Assembly: GCA_030447505.1 (NCBI GenBank)
Contig: JAUJOT010000007.1
Location: 124,001-188,000, forward strand
Length of the DNA stretch: 64,000 nt
Direction: 5' to 3'
Source: Solirubrobacteraceae bacterium
GTDB lineage: Bacteria; Actinomycetota; Thermoleophilia; Solirubrobacterales; Solirubrobacteraceae
A program made the translations under genes and the position numbers. Shown one piece after another: positions 1-7,867 of this stretch; position 1 is the first letter of the stretch; each line of letters opens with the position of its first letter. The notes below the pieces were generated by a model. It was given only the letters and a program-made list of their open reading frames with translations. It did not search any database and was not told the DNA's origin.

Positions 1-353
1 GCCAGCACCGGCTGAACTGCGACGAGCTGACTGCCTCCGGCGGCAATGACGCCGCCCCCTCGCCGCAGGAGCTGCTGGCGGCGAGCCTCGCGTCCTGCAC
101 CGCGGTGACGATGGAGATGTACGCCGCGCGCAAGGGATGGGACCTGCGCGACGTCGAGGTCGAGTGCGAGTACACGCCCGCCGAGCGCGGCTCCCCGACG
201 AAGTTCACGCTGACGCTGCGGCTGCCTTCGAACCTGTCCGACGAGCAGGTCCAGCGCCTCAAGGTCATCGCGACGAAGTGCCCCGTGCACCGCACGCTCG
301 ACGGCGAGGTCATGTTCGACGAGCGTGTCGAGCGCACGCAGCTCGCTGCCTGA
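1..353 (+). CDS. OsmC/Ohr family protein, 5' end missing
   Basis: The reading frame is open from base 3 of the window, so the N-terminus lies outside. The visible part has the OsmC core: a segment reading LLAASLASCTAVTMEMYA, whose Cys is the family's first redox cysteine, and a second conserved Cys in ATKCPVHRTL. Members reduce organic or fatty-acid hydroperoxides, or act as redox proteins of unknown substrate. The last 29 bases overlap the start of the Nudix gene, so the two are probably co-transcribed. Family assignment is firm; the substrate cannot be told. Confidence 0.85.
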   Translation, partial: QHRLNCDELTASGGNDAAPSPQELLAASLASCTAVTMEMYAARKGWDLRDVEVECEYTPAERGSPTKFTLTLRLPSNLSDEQVQRLKVIATKCPVHRTLDGEVMFDERVERTQLAA

Positions 354-924
354 CGCGCTGCGCGCGGTCCTGCTGGACCCCGCCGACGCCGCCGCCGTGG
401 AGGTCCACGGCCGCACGAAGGCCGCGGTGCTGATCGCGCTGTACGTCGACGAGGGCGAGCTGCACGCCGTCTTCACCCGCCGCCGCCACGATCTGCGCAG
501 CCACGCCGGTGAGATCTCCTTTCCCGGCGGGCGCCGCGACCCGGAAGATGCGAGCCTGCTCGAGACGGCCCTGCGCGAGACCGAGGAGGAGATCGGGCTG
601 CCGCGCGCCGCCGTACGGGTCCTCGGCGCGCTGCCGCCGACGCCGACCGTGGCCACGAACTACGGCGTCTATCCGTTCGTCGGGCTGATCGACCCCGGGC
701 AGCTCTGGACGCCGTCCGCCTGCGAGGTCGACGAGGTGCTCGAGCTGCGGCTCAGCGACCTGCGCGCCGCGCGCACCCGCCGCCGGCTGCTGCATCGGGG
801 GATCCCGTTTCGCAGCGACGTCTACGACGTCAGCGAGCAGGCCATCATCTGGGGCGCGACGGCGCGGATCGTCGGCGACCTGCTCGGCCGCGTCGATCCC
901 GTGCTCGACGGAGCGAGCGTCTAG
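325..924 (+). CDS. Nudix hydrolase, CoA pyrophosphatase-like
   Basis: A 199-residue protein starting at GTG inside the end of the OsmC gene. The Nudix box lies at about residues 68-92, ending in RETEEEIGL, and is preceded by EISFPGG. That arrangement is typical of the NudL/CoA-diphosphatase (UPF0035) branch, which splits coenzyme A or its derivatives into phosphopantetheine and 3',5'-ADP. Its stop is followed directly by the GTG of pcm. The Nudix fold is certain; CoA as substrate is inferred from the motif context. Confidence 0.85.
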   Translation: MSSARSSLPDALRAVLLDPADAAAVEVHGRTKAAVLIALYVDEGELHAVFTRRRHDLRSHAGEISFPGGRRDPEDASLLETALRETEEEIGLPRAAVRVLGALPPTPTVATNYGVYPFVGLIDPGQLWTPSACEVDEVLELRLSDLRAARTRRRLLHRGIPFRSDVYDVSEQAIIWGATARIVGDLLGRVDPVLDGASV

Positions 925-1542
925 GTGGAAGGCGGGATCGAGCGCGAGCAGCTGCTTGGCGAGCTGCGCTCGCGCGTCGCCGACGAGCGCGTGATCGCCG
1001 CCGTCGCCGCGGTGCCGCGCGAGCTGTTCATCGCGCCCGCGCTGCAGCGCTTCGCCTACGTCGACCGGCCGCTGCCGATCGGCGGCGGGCAGACGATCTC
1101 CCAGCCGTCGCTCGTGGCGCACATGTGCGAGCTGCTCGAGCTGTCCGCCGACGACGTCGTGCTCGACGTCGGGACCGGATCGGGCTACCACGCGGCGCTG
1201 CTGTCGCGGCTGTGCCGGCACGTGTACGGCGTCGAGCTCGACGTCGAGCTCGCCGAGCAGGCCGCCCGCTCGCTCGAGCTGGCGGGGATCGAGAACGTCA
1301 CCGTGGTGGCGGGCGACGGCGGCGCCGGACTGCCGGAGCACGCGCCGTTCGACGCGATCAACGTCGCCGCGACGGCGACCGGGGAGGTGCCCGCGCCGCT
1401 CGAGGAACAGCTCGCGATCGGCGGCCGGCTGATCGCGCCGGTCGCCCGCGACGGCCAGGAGCAACTCGTGCTCGGGCGTCGCCGGCCGGGTGGCGTCGAG
1501 CGCACGCTGCTGGACCCCGTGCGCTTCGTCCCGCTGCGCTGA
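925..1542 (+). CDS. pcm: protein-L-isoaspartate O-methyltransferase
   Basis: A 205-residue cytosolic protein that methylates L-isoaspartyl residues in aged proteins, starting their repair. The SAM-binding motif DVGTGSGYHA is at residues 81-90, and the family's substrate loop GGGQTISQPSLVAHM is at about 53-67. Length matches the family. The GTG start follows the Nudix stop with no gap, so it forms a small operon with the two upstream genes, all plausibly concerned with damage control. Confidence 0.92.
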   Translation: MEGGIEREQLLGELRSRVADERVIAAVAAVPRELFIAPALQRFAYVDRPLPIGGGQTISQPSLVAHMCELLELSADDVVLDVGTGSGYHAALLSRLCRHVYGVELDVELAEQAARSLELAGIENVTVVAGDGGAGLPEHAPFDAINVAATATGEVPAPLEEQLAIGGRLIAPVARDGQEQLVLGRRRPGGVERTLLDPVRFVPLR

Positions 1543-1621
1543 GCGACGGGCCGACCTTTCTCGATCCGAACCTCGACGTTGGTCGGGGGACAAGCGTCCG
1601 CCGTGAGAGCAAGACTGCCGC

Positions 1622-2140
1622 ATGCACTCGAAGACGCCGTCGGATGCGCAGACGCAGCCCGGGTCGGCCGCCGCGGACTCGCTGGCGCCGGTCATCCGGC
1701 TGCTCCCGATCCGCACGCTCGTCGTCAGCCCCGATCTGACGTATCGCGACCGGGCGCGGACGGTGCTGTGCGAGCTGGGTCCCGTCAGCTTCGCCGTCAC
1801 CTCGCTGTTCCAGCCAGACGACGTCGCGAGCCTGCTGCAGGACGAGGACGCCGACGTCCTGCTGCTCGACGCGACCGGCTGTGAGACCGCCGCGCGGAAG
1901 GTCATCGAGACGCTCGCCGGCTCCGCGCCGCGGACGGGGATCGTCGTCGTGTGCCACCACTGCACCGAGGCCGCGCGCGAGCTGCGCGCGCTGCCGAAGT
2001 GGGGCTGGACGCAGGATCTGCGCGCCGGGGTCGAGCTGGCGTACCGCGAGGGCAATCCGCTGTGCTCGGGCGCGCTCAGGTCGCTGCGCCGCCGGTCGCG
2101 GGGCGAGCGCACGGCGGGGCCGCTACCGGCGAGCCGATAG
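1622..2140 (+). CDS. receiver-like protein of unknown function
   Basis: 172 residues. After a low-complexity start of about 22 residues, the pattern IRTLVVSPDLTYRDRARTVL followed by DADVLLLDATG (Asp83) resembles the first strands and phospho-acceptor position of a CheY-like receiver domain. The C-terminal half does not follow a receiver cleanly and ends in a basic tail. There is no output domain. It could be a degenerate receiver or an unrelated Rossmann-like protein. No partner kinase is nearby. Confidence 0.55.
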   Translation: MHSKTPSDAQTQPGSAAADSLAPVIRLLPIRTLVVSPDLTYRDRARTVLCELGPVSFAVTSLFQPDDVASLLQDEDADVLLLDATGCETAARKVIETLAGSAPRTGIVVVCHHCTEAARELRALPKWGWTQDLRAGVELAYREGNPLCSGALRSLRRRSRGERTAGPLPASR

Positions 2141-2155
2141 CGCGCCGCCGGCGCG
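2141..2155. terminator. GC hairpin between convergent genes
   Basis: CGCGCC-GCC-GGCGCG forms a six-pair stem just after the receiver-like gene stop and before the convergent minus-strand stop. There is no T-run, so intrinsic termination is uncertain. Confidence 0.35.
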
Positions 2156-2159
2156 GATC

Positions 2160-2648
2160 TCAGATCGCGAGGAGCGTGTCGATCGCCGTCCGCGCCGCGA
2201 CGACCCACGCGTCCCGCTCGGCCGGGTCGGCGTCGACGATCGCGCACGGGATCCTGTTGAGCTCGCAGCTGCGCTGCAGCTCCGCGACCGCGCTCTGCAG
2301 CGTCGCGGCGTTCACCGTCCCGGTGGCCTCGTAGACGACCCCGCGGACCGTCGTGTCGATCGTCTTGGAGAGCATCATCTGCAGCCGCGGCCCGTGCAGC
2401 GCGGCGACCTGCTCGGCGCTCCCGGCGGCGGTTGCGAGCGCCCAGACGAGGATCGTGACGTTCTCGAGCGCGTAGCGCAGCGTCCCGACGACGTCCGGGT
2501 CGCCGATCCAGCACTCCGCGCCGACTTCTTCGATCGCGGCGCGATGGCATTCGTCGCGCGTCACCGCGCGCACCGCGTGCCCGTCGGCGACGAGGTTCTC
2601 GGCGAGGGCGAGGCCACGGCAGCCGCCGCCGATCAGGAGCACGCGCAT
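2160..2648 (-). CDS. NAD(P)-binding Rossmann-fold protein
   Basis: 162 residues beginning MRVLLIGGGCRGLALAENL, the dinucleotide-binding motif of short NAD(P)-dependent epimerase or reductase-like proteins. The remainder keeps a Rossmann pattern but is shorter than complete epimerases (about 250-300 residues) and lacks a visible YxxxK active site, so it may bind cofactor without being a classical dehydrogenase. A TAGCGT hexamer eight bases before the ATG suggests its own leaderless promoter. Confidence 0.65.
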   Translation of the reverse strand: MRVLLIGGGCRGLALAENLVADGHAVRAVTRDECHRAAIEEVGAECWIGDPDVVGTLRYALENVTILVWALATAAGSAEQVAALHGPRLQMMLSKTIDTTVRGVVYEATGTVNAATLQSAVAELQRSCELNRIPCAIVDADPAERDAWVVAARTAIDTLLAI

Positions 2649-2656
2649 CGAGGCGC

Positions 2657-2662
2657 ACGCTA
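2657..2662 (-). promoter_or_regulatory. -10-like TAGCGT, near-leaderless
   Basis: The hexamer ends eight bases before the ATG of the Rossmann-fold gene, and no Shine-Dalgarno sequence is seen. Confidence 0.5.
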
Positions 2663-2739
2663 GCGTCCGCCGCGAGCTGGACTTCGACCTCTCGATCCTC
2701 GCGACCTCACGAACCTCAGGCGGCGAGCGTTCTATCCCC

Positions 2740-3243
2740 GTGACAAGCGCCCGCCTACCGCCCTTCCAGCGCTTCCTCGACAGATACCGCGAGGACGTCC
2801 TGCGCTTTCTCGTCGCGTCGGTCGGGCGCGACGACGCCGACGACGCGTTCCAGGAGACGTTCCTCTCCGCGCTGCGCGCCTACCCGCGCCTGCGCGCGGA
2901 CTCCAACCTGCGCGGCTGGGTGCTGACGATCGCTCGCAACAAGGCGCTCGACGTGCACCGCGCACGCGGGCGCAGCCCCGTCCCGGTCGCGGAGATCCAC
3001 GATCGGCCGGCCGCGCGGGCGGCGGCGGCGGCGAACGCCACAGACGCACGCGACCACTGGGAGCGCGTGCGCGCGCTCCCCGGCCGCCAGCGCGAGGTGC
3101 TCACCCTGCGCTACGGCGCGGACCTGACCCACGCCGAGATCGCCGGCGCGCTCGGCTGCAGCGAGCAGGCCGCGCGGCGCGCCGCCGCGGACGGCCTGAA
3201 GACCCTGCGAAAGGAGCTTGACGATGTCCCTGCCAGCGCCTGA
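2740..3243 (+). CDS. ECF-type RNA polymerase sigma factor
   Basis: 167 residues, starting at GTG. Sigma region 2 is seen at about residues 8-70, with DDAFQETFLSALRAYPRL and WVLTIARNKALDVHR. Region 4 is at about 110-160, with LPGRQREVLTLRYGADLTHAEIA followed by a helix-turn-helix. No anti-sigma gene lies beside it. Its last 20 bases overlap the start of the alkylguanine methyltransferase gene, so the pair is transcribed together. An alkylation-stress role is an inference from that coupling only. Confidence 0.85.
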   Translation: MTSARLPPFQRFLDRYREDVLRFLVASVGRDDADDAFQETFLSALRAYPRLRADSNLRGWVLTIARNKALDVHRARGRSPVPVAEIHDRPAARAAAAANATDARDHWERVRALPGRQREVLTLRYGADLTHAEIAGALGCSEQAARRAAADGLKTLRKELDDVPASA

Positions 3244-3817
3244 CCTGCATCCCGGCGAAGCCGCCGCGCTCGCCGCGCGCACCGCCGCCCGCGCCGCCGA
3301 CGAGGGCATCGCGGAGATCGCCTACGCCCGCGTCGACAGCCCGGTCGGCCAGCTCGTCGTCGTCGCCACGCGGCGCGGCCTGGCGCGGATCGCCTACGAG
3401 CTCGAGAACGGCGGCCTGGACGCCATCCTCGACGACGTCGCGCTGCGCCTGTCGCCGGCGATCGTCGAGGCGCCCGCCCGGCTGGACCCGCTCCGCCGCG
3501 AGCTCGACGAGTACTTCGACGGCCGCCGCCGCCACTTCGACGTGCAGCTGGACTGGGCGCTGACGCGCTCGGGCTTCGGTCAGCGCGTGCTGCAGCAGTG
3601 CGCGCAGATCCCGTTCGGCGCGACGAGCACCTACAAGCAGATGGCGATCGCGGCGGGCTCACCGAAGGCGTTTCGCGCCGCCGGCGGAGCGCTCGGCTCC
3701 AACCCGCTCCCGATCGTCGTCCCGTGCCACCGCGTGCTCGCCAGCAGCGGGGCACTGGGCGGCTACACCGGCGGGCTGGAGCGCAAGCGCCTGCTGCTGT
3801 CGATCGAGGGCGTGTGA
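3224..3817 (+). CDS. ogt: methylated-DNA-protein-cysteine methyltransferase
   Basis: 197 residues. Direct-reversal repair enzyme that moves the alkyl group from O6-alkylguanine to its own cysteine. The acceptor motif PCHRV has its Cys at residue 168, with the preceding FGxxxTYKQMA helix-turn-helix segment and the following GGYTGGLERKRLLL tail. The ATG at 3224 is preferred over a TTG six bases earlier because AAGGAG sits seven bases before it. It overlaps the ECF sigma gene by 20 bases. Confidence 0.92.
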   Translation: MSLPAPDLHPGEAAALAARTAARAADEGIAEIAYARVDSPVGQLVVVATRRGLARIAYELENGGLDAILDDVALRLSPAIVEAPARLDPLRRELDEYFDGRRRHFDVQLDWALTRSGFGQRVLQQCAQIPFGATSTYKQMAIAAGSPKAFRAAGGALGSNPLPIVVPCHRVLASSGALGGYTGGLERKRLLLSIEGV

Positions 3818-3858
3818 CGCCGACCGGAGGTCGTCGGCTGCGGCGACCGCAGGGCGAC

Positions 3859-3864
3859 TAGTCT
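3859..3864 (+). promoter_or_regulatory. -10-like TAGTCT, near-leaderless
   Basis: The hexamer ends seven bases before the ATG at 3872, with no Shine-Dalgarno sequence between. Confidence 0.5.
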
Positions 3865-3871
3865 CCGACGC

Positions 3872-4486
3872 ATGACCGTCGACCCGAATCAGCACGACGT
3901 CTTCGTCCTGCGCCAGAAGATCAAGCTCGTCATCAACCAGTACGAGTTCTTCCTGCCCGACGGCGACGGCCCCGGCGAGCCGATCTGCTTCGTCGAGCAG
4001 AAGCGCTTCAAGTTCAAGGAGGACATCCGCTTCTACCTCGACGAGGCCAAGACGACCGAGCTGCTGCGCATCAAGGCCCGCCAGCGCTTCGATCCGCGCG
4101 CGACATACGACATCACCGACGAGGCGGGGACGAAGATCGGCGAGATCTCCAAGGTCTTCGGCGCCAGCCTGCTGCGTTCGACGTTCCGGATCAGCGACGC
4201 GAACGGGCAGGAGCTGTTCATCTCGACCGAGAAGAAGCTCTGGGTCGCGCTGATCCGGCGCGCCATCGGGTTCATCCCCTATGTCGAGAACGTCGCCGAC
4301 TGGCTGCCGATCCCGTACCACTTCGTCTTCAAGCGCGGCGACGAGGTGCTCGGCGAGAACACGCGCCAGCTCGGCAAGCTGCGCGACGTCTACACGATCG
4401 ACGTCAGCGCTGACAGCCCACGCACGATCGACCGGCGCCTCGTCCTCGCGCTGGCCGTCGGGCAGGACGCGCTGCAGGCGCGGTAG
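3872..4486 (+). CDS. LURP-one-related (scramblase-like fold) protein
   Basis: 204 residues. The opening DVFVLRQKIKLVINQYEFF and the alternating pattern of short strands with 'F-R-I-S-D-A-N-G' and 'Y-D-I-T-D-E-A-G' turns match the LURP-one/Tubby-like C-terminal fold. Bacterial members are uncharacterised; plant LOR and phospholipid scramblases share the fold. No signal peptide and no clear membrane helix other than a weak hydrophobic stretch near 125-140. Function unknown. Confidence 0.65.
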   Translation: MTVDPNQHDVFVLRQKIKLVINQYEFFLPDGDGPGEPICFVEQKRFKFKEDIRFYLDEAKTTELLRIKARQRFDPRATYDITDEAGTKIGEISKVFGASLLRSTFRISDANGQELFISTEKKLWVALIRRAIGFIPYVENVADWLPIPYHFVFKRGDEVLGENTRQLGKLRDVYTIDVSADSPRTIDRRLVLALAVGQDALQAR

Positions 4487-4497
4487 CGCGGACTCGC

Positions 4498-4503
4498 TAG
4501 CCT
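4498..4503 (+). promoter_or_regulatory. -10-like TAGCCT, near-leaderless
   Basis: The hexamer ends six bases before the ATG at 4510. Confidence 0.5.
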
Positions 4504-4509
4504 GAGGCG

Positions 4510-4773
4510 ATGGACAACGTCCGTTCTGACGCCTACGGCCGCGTCGTCAACACCCTCGCGCAGAGCGGCTCGGGCGAGCTCAGCGCCGACGAGCAGCAGA
4601 CGATCCGCACCGCCGCCGACGCGCTGCTCTTCGACGGCGACGGCTACGACGAGCTCGCCGCCGTCGAGGATCTCGTCCAGCAGCTCGTCGACGCCGAGCG
4701 CTGGTCGGCCGAGCGTGCGCGCCGGCTCGTAGACGACGTCGCCGCCTGCGGTCCGTCGGCCGGCGTGCGCTGA
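4510..4773 (+). CDS. small acidic protein of unknown function
   Basis: 87 residues, acidic and probably all-helical, containing LSADEQQTIRTAADALLF and two further amphipathic segments. I do not recognise a family. Coding is supported by actinobacterial codon usage (GC-rich third positions) and by the promoter-like TAGCCT six bases before its ATG. It converges with the LuxR-type gene. Confidence 0.6.
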   Translation: MDNVRSDAYGRVVNTLAQSGSGELSADEQQTIRTAADALLFDGDGYDELAAVEDLVQQLVDAERWSAERARRLVDDVAACGPSAGVR

Positions 4774-4798
4774 AGGCGCGGCGCCGGCCAGCCGCCCG

Positions 4799-7678
4799 CT
4801 ACGCCTCTCGCTGTTGCGGACCGAGCGCTGCGGGGAGCTCGTGGCGCGAGCGCACGTCGAGCTTGCGATACGCGTTGCCGAGATGCCACTCGACGGCCTT
4901 GCGCGTGACGAACAGCGCCTCGGCGATCTGGCGGTTGCTGAGGCCCTCGATCGCCAGCGCGACGACGCGCCGCTCGCTCGGGCTCAGCGCGTCCGCGCCG
5001 CGCCGGGCAGCTCGCCGCGCGCGCGTGCCGGCCACCTCGAGCTCCTCGAGCGCGCGCTCCTCGGCCAGCCGCGCGCCGCAGGCGCGCGCCAGCTCGAGCG
5101 CCTCGCCGAGCGCCCGCCCCGCATCCGAGCGGCGGCCCGCTCGGCGCAGCACGGTGCCGAGCTGAAGCTGCGCGCGACAGTGCTCCAAGCGCGCCTCCGA
5201 CGGGGCGACGGTCGCGACGGCGTCCTGCAGATGGGCGATCGGGCGCTCGAGATCGCCCTGCGCCTCGGCGTGCGCCAGCGCGCGCAGCGCGACCGAGATC
5301 GTGCGCGGCGCGCCGTAGGCGCGCGCCAGCTCGAGCTCCTCAGCCGCCAGGGCGAGCGCCTCGTCGGTCCGGCCGAGGCTGACGAGCGCGTAGGCCGACG
5401 CCGAGCGCCAGCCGGCGAAGCAGGCGGGGTTGACGATGCCGGCGACGCTCTCCCGCCAGGCCTCGAAGTGCGCGAGCGCATCGCTCTCGCGACGCTCGAC
5501 GAGCGCCAGGCGGCCGAGCGCCTCGTGCCACGGCGCGAGCGTCGCCCAGTTCGCATCCGCCGGCGGGTCGTGACGTGCGGCGCAGGTCAGCGCAGCGTCG
5601 ATCTCGCCGCGGTCGAGCAGCACGCCGACGAGGACGCCGTGCGCGGCCGACAGAAGCTGGCGCCAGCCGTAGCGCTCGGCGCCGACCGCCTGCTCAGCGT
5701 CGGCGAGGGCTTCTGCGAGGCGACCCTCGTACCAGCGCGACGCGCCGCGGCAGACGCTCGCGGTCGCGAGCGCCACCATCGATCCCTGTACGGGCGACCG
5801 GGTCATCGCCGCGGTCAGCACGCGATCGTTGCAGGCCAGCTCGTCGGCGGACGTCAGCGCGAGGCTGATCCCGAAGAGCACGGCCCCGCCGACGGCCTGG
5901 TCAGACAGCGCGACGTCACCCGCCAGCGCGCGCCGCGCAAGCGCGACGACCTCGTCGCGCGGCGCGCCGCGCATCGCCTCGTGCATGCAGTGCATCGCGA
6001 GCAGCGCCCGCTGCGGCGGGCCCGTCGCGTCCGACTCGTCAGCGGCGACCGACTCGCGAGCGGGCTCCAGCAGCCTCGAGCGGCGCTGCGGGTCGAGCAC
6101 GCCGAGCGCGCCGGCGTCGGCTCGCGCCTGCGCCGTGATGTGCGGCTCGGCCTCGGCGCCGGCGGCCTCGTCGAAGGCCAGCAGGGCCTCTGCGTGTCGG
6201 CCGCAGGCCGCGAGCGTGCGGCCGAGCACGAGCAGCGTCTGCGCGCGGTCGGCGTCGTCGCGAGCGAGCTCGAGCGCCTCCTCGAGGCGCTCGATCGCGC
6301 GCGGCAGGCCGGTCGCGCCCTCGCTGACGCCGAGCTGGCGCAGCAGGGCGCCGCGCGCGGCTGCGCTGGGCGGCTCGTCGAGCGCGCGCCGCAGATAGCT
6401 CGCCGCCGACTCCGGCGCGCCGAGCGTCAGCGCGCGGCTCGCGGCCGCGCTGAGCACCTCGACGATCCAGGCCTCGCCGGTGCGCGTGCTCGGCAGCAGG
6501 TGGGCGGCGATGCGCTCGGGCGCGACGTCCTCGTCGCGCAGGATCTGCGCTGCACGCCGATGCAGCGCGGCGCGCTCGGCAGTGCCGACGTCGGCATAGA
6601 CCGCGGACGCCAGCAGCGGGTGCGCGAAGCGCAGCACGCCGCTGTCGACGGGGCGCAGGATGTCCGACGCAGCGAGCGCGTCGGCGGCGGCCGCGACGCG
6701 GTCGGGCTCGCGAGCGGTCAGCGCGGCGACGCGGCGCAGCTGGGCGTCGTCGCCGAGCACCGCAACCGCGCGCGCGACGCCCGCGGCGTCGTCGGACAGC
6801 CGCATGAGCCGCACCGCGACCGCGCGCAGCACCGCCTCCGGCGCGAGCGTGCCGATTCGCGCCGCGTTCTGGGGCGTCGGCTTCCAGCCCTCCGCCTCGA
6901 CGGCGCCGACGAGCTCGCCGAGCAGGAAGACGTTGCCCTCGGTCATCCGCCAGCAGGCGTCGGCGAACGCCTCGTCGGCGTCGGGCAATGCGGCGAGAAC
7001 CAGCTGCCGCCCGCCGTCGCGCGACAGCGCCGCCGGCCGCACGAGGCGGCTGGAGACATGGGCGGCGACCTGGCCGAGCAGGTCGTCGGGAGCGCCCGGC
7101 TCGCCGAGCCGGCGGGCGACGACGATCGACACCGCCATCTCGTCGAGGCGCTGCAGGAGGTAGAGCACGAGCCGCAGTGACGCGCGGTCGGCCCAATGGC
7201 CGTCGTCGATCGCGATCAGCACCGGCCCGGTCTCGGCGAGGTTCGTCAACAGCCAGAACAGGCCGTGCATCACGGGGTAGGAACGGTCCTCGGCCTCGTC
7301 GCCGCCCCAGCTCGTGGGGCGCTCGAGCAGCGGTCCTGCGAGCGCCGCCGAGCCCGCCAGCAGGCGGTCGCGGGTCTCGTCGTCGGCGCCCGCAAGCAGC
7401 GGCTCGAAGAGCTGCAGCGCGATCCCGAACGCGAAGTCGCTCTCGAGCTCTGAGGCGCGGGCGCGCATGACCGTCATGCCGCCGGCGCGGGCGCGCGCGA
7501 CGGCGGCGTCGAGCAGCGCGGACTTGCCGATCCCGGCGTGGCCCTCGACGAGCAGCAGCCCCCCGGTCGCCGCGCGGGCGGCGGCCAGCAGCTCGTCCAC
7601 CGCACGCAACTCCGCCTCCCGCTCGAGAAGGCCGTCAGACCCCGCTCTTGCTCTGGCGACTGGTGCGGGCTTCGTCAA
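4799..7678 (-). CDS. large ATPase-LuxR transcriptional regulator (LAL/MalT type)
   Basis: 959 residues. The N-terminal AAA-type NTPase has Walker A GHAGIGKS at residues 46-53 and a Walker B-like LIAIDDGHWAD near 150. A long helical-repeat middle follows, of the tetratricopeptide kind. The last 65 residues are a LuxR helix-turn-helix, with LSPSERRVVALAIEGLSNRQI and VTRKAVEWHLGNAYRKL. Members activate sugar-use or secondary-metabolite genes when the ATPase part binds an inducer; the target is unknown. The annotated start is TTG and could lie a few codons away. No target operon is evident beside it. Confidence 0.88.
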   Translation of the reverse strand: MTKPAPVARARAGSDGLLEREAELRAVDELLAAARAATGGLLLVEGHAGIGKSALLDAAVARARAGGMTVMRARASELESDFAFGIALQLFEPLLAGADDETRDRLLAGSAALAGPLLERPTSWGGDEAEDRSYPVMHGLFWLLTNLAETGPVLIAIDDGHWADRASLRLVLYLLQRLDEMAVSIVVARRLGEPGAPDDLLGQVAAHVSSRLVRPAALSRDGGRQLVLAALPDADEAFADACWRMTEGNVFLLGELVGAVEAEGWKPTPQNAARIGTLAPEAVLRAVAVRLMRLSDDAAGVARAVAVLGDDAQLRRVAALTAREPDRVAAAADALAASDILRPVDSGVLRFAHPLLASAVYADVGTAERAALHRRAAQILRDEDVAPERIAAHLLPSTRTGEAWIVEVLSAAASRALTLGAPESAASYLRRALDEPPSAAARGALLRQLGVSEGATGLPRAIERLEEALELARDDADRAQTLLVLGRTLAACGRHAEALLAFDEAAGAEAEPHITAQARADAGALGVLDPQRRSRLLEPARESVAADESDATGPPQRALLAMHCMHEAMRGAPRDEVVALARRALAGDVALSDQAVGGAVLFGISLALTSADELACNDRVLTAAMTRSPVQGSMVALATASVCRGASRWYEGRLAEALADAEQAVGAERYGWRQLLSAAHGVLVGVLLDRGEIDAALTCAARHDPPADANWATLAPWHEALGRLALVERRESDALAHFEAWRESVAGIVNPACFAGWRSASAYALVSLGRTDEALALAAEELELARAYGAPRTISVALRALAHAEAQGDLERPIAHLQDAVATVAPSEARLEHCRAQLQLGTVLRRAGRRSDAGRALGEALELARACGARLAEERALEELEVAGTRARRAARRGADALSPSERRVVALAIEGLSNRQIAEALFVTRKAVEWHLGNAYRKLDVRSRHELPAALGPQQREA

Positions 7679-7823
7679 AAGACTGGGGAGCTGCCCTAGT
7701 GTGCGCGGCCGAGCGACCGACTAAAAAGAGACTAGCGATTGACCCGGAAGGTCGATCGAGGCGCACGACACGGACGTCGACGGAGCGCAGAGCATCGTAC
7801 GCGGACTTGCACGGAGGCTCATT

Positions 7824-7848
7824 GACCCGGGACCGGAGGTCCCGGGTC
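7824..7848. terminator. perfect 10-bp hairpin downstream of trxB
   Basis: GACCCGGGAC and GTCCCGGGTC pair perfectly around a five-base loop, 20 bases beyond the trxB stop on the minus strand. No T-run follows. It may stop trxB transcription or insulate it from the LuxR-type gene, 145 bases further on. Confidence 0.55.
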
Positions 7849-7867
7849 CGCGTGCTTCGAGCGGTCG

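Noticed and set aside
4814-7180. A 788-codon open frame on the plus strand opposite the LuxR-type gene
   Set aside because: Arg/Ala/Gly-rich composition with no domains; a shadow of the real gene on the other strand. The same applies to 48571-51771 and 54457-56109 on the minus strand.
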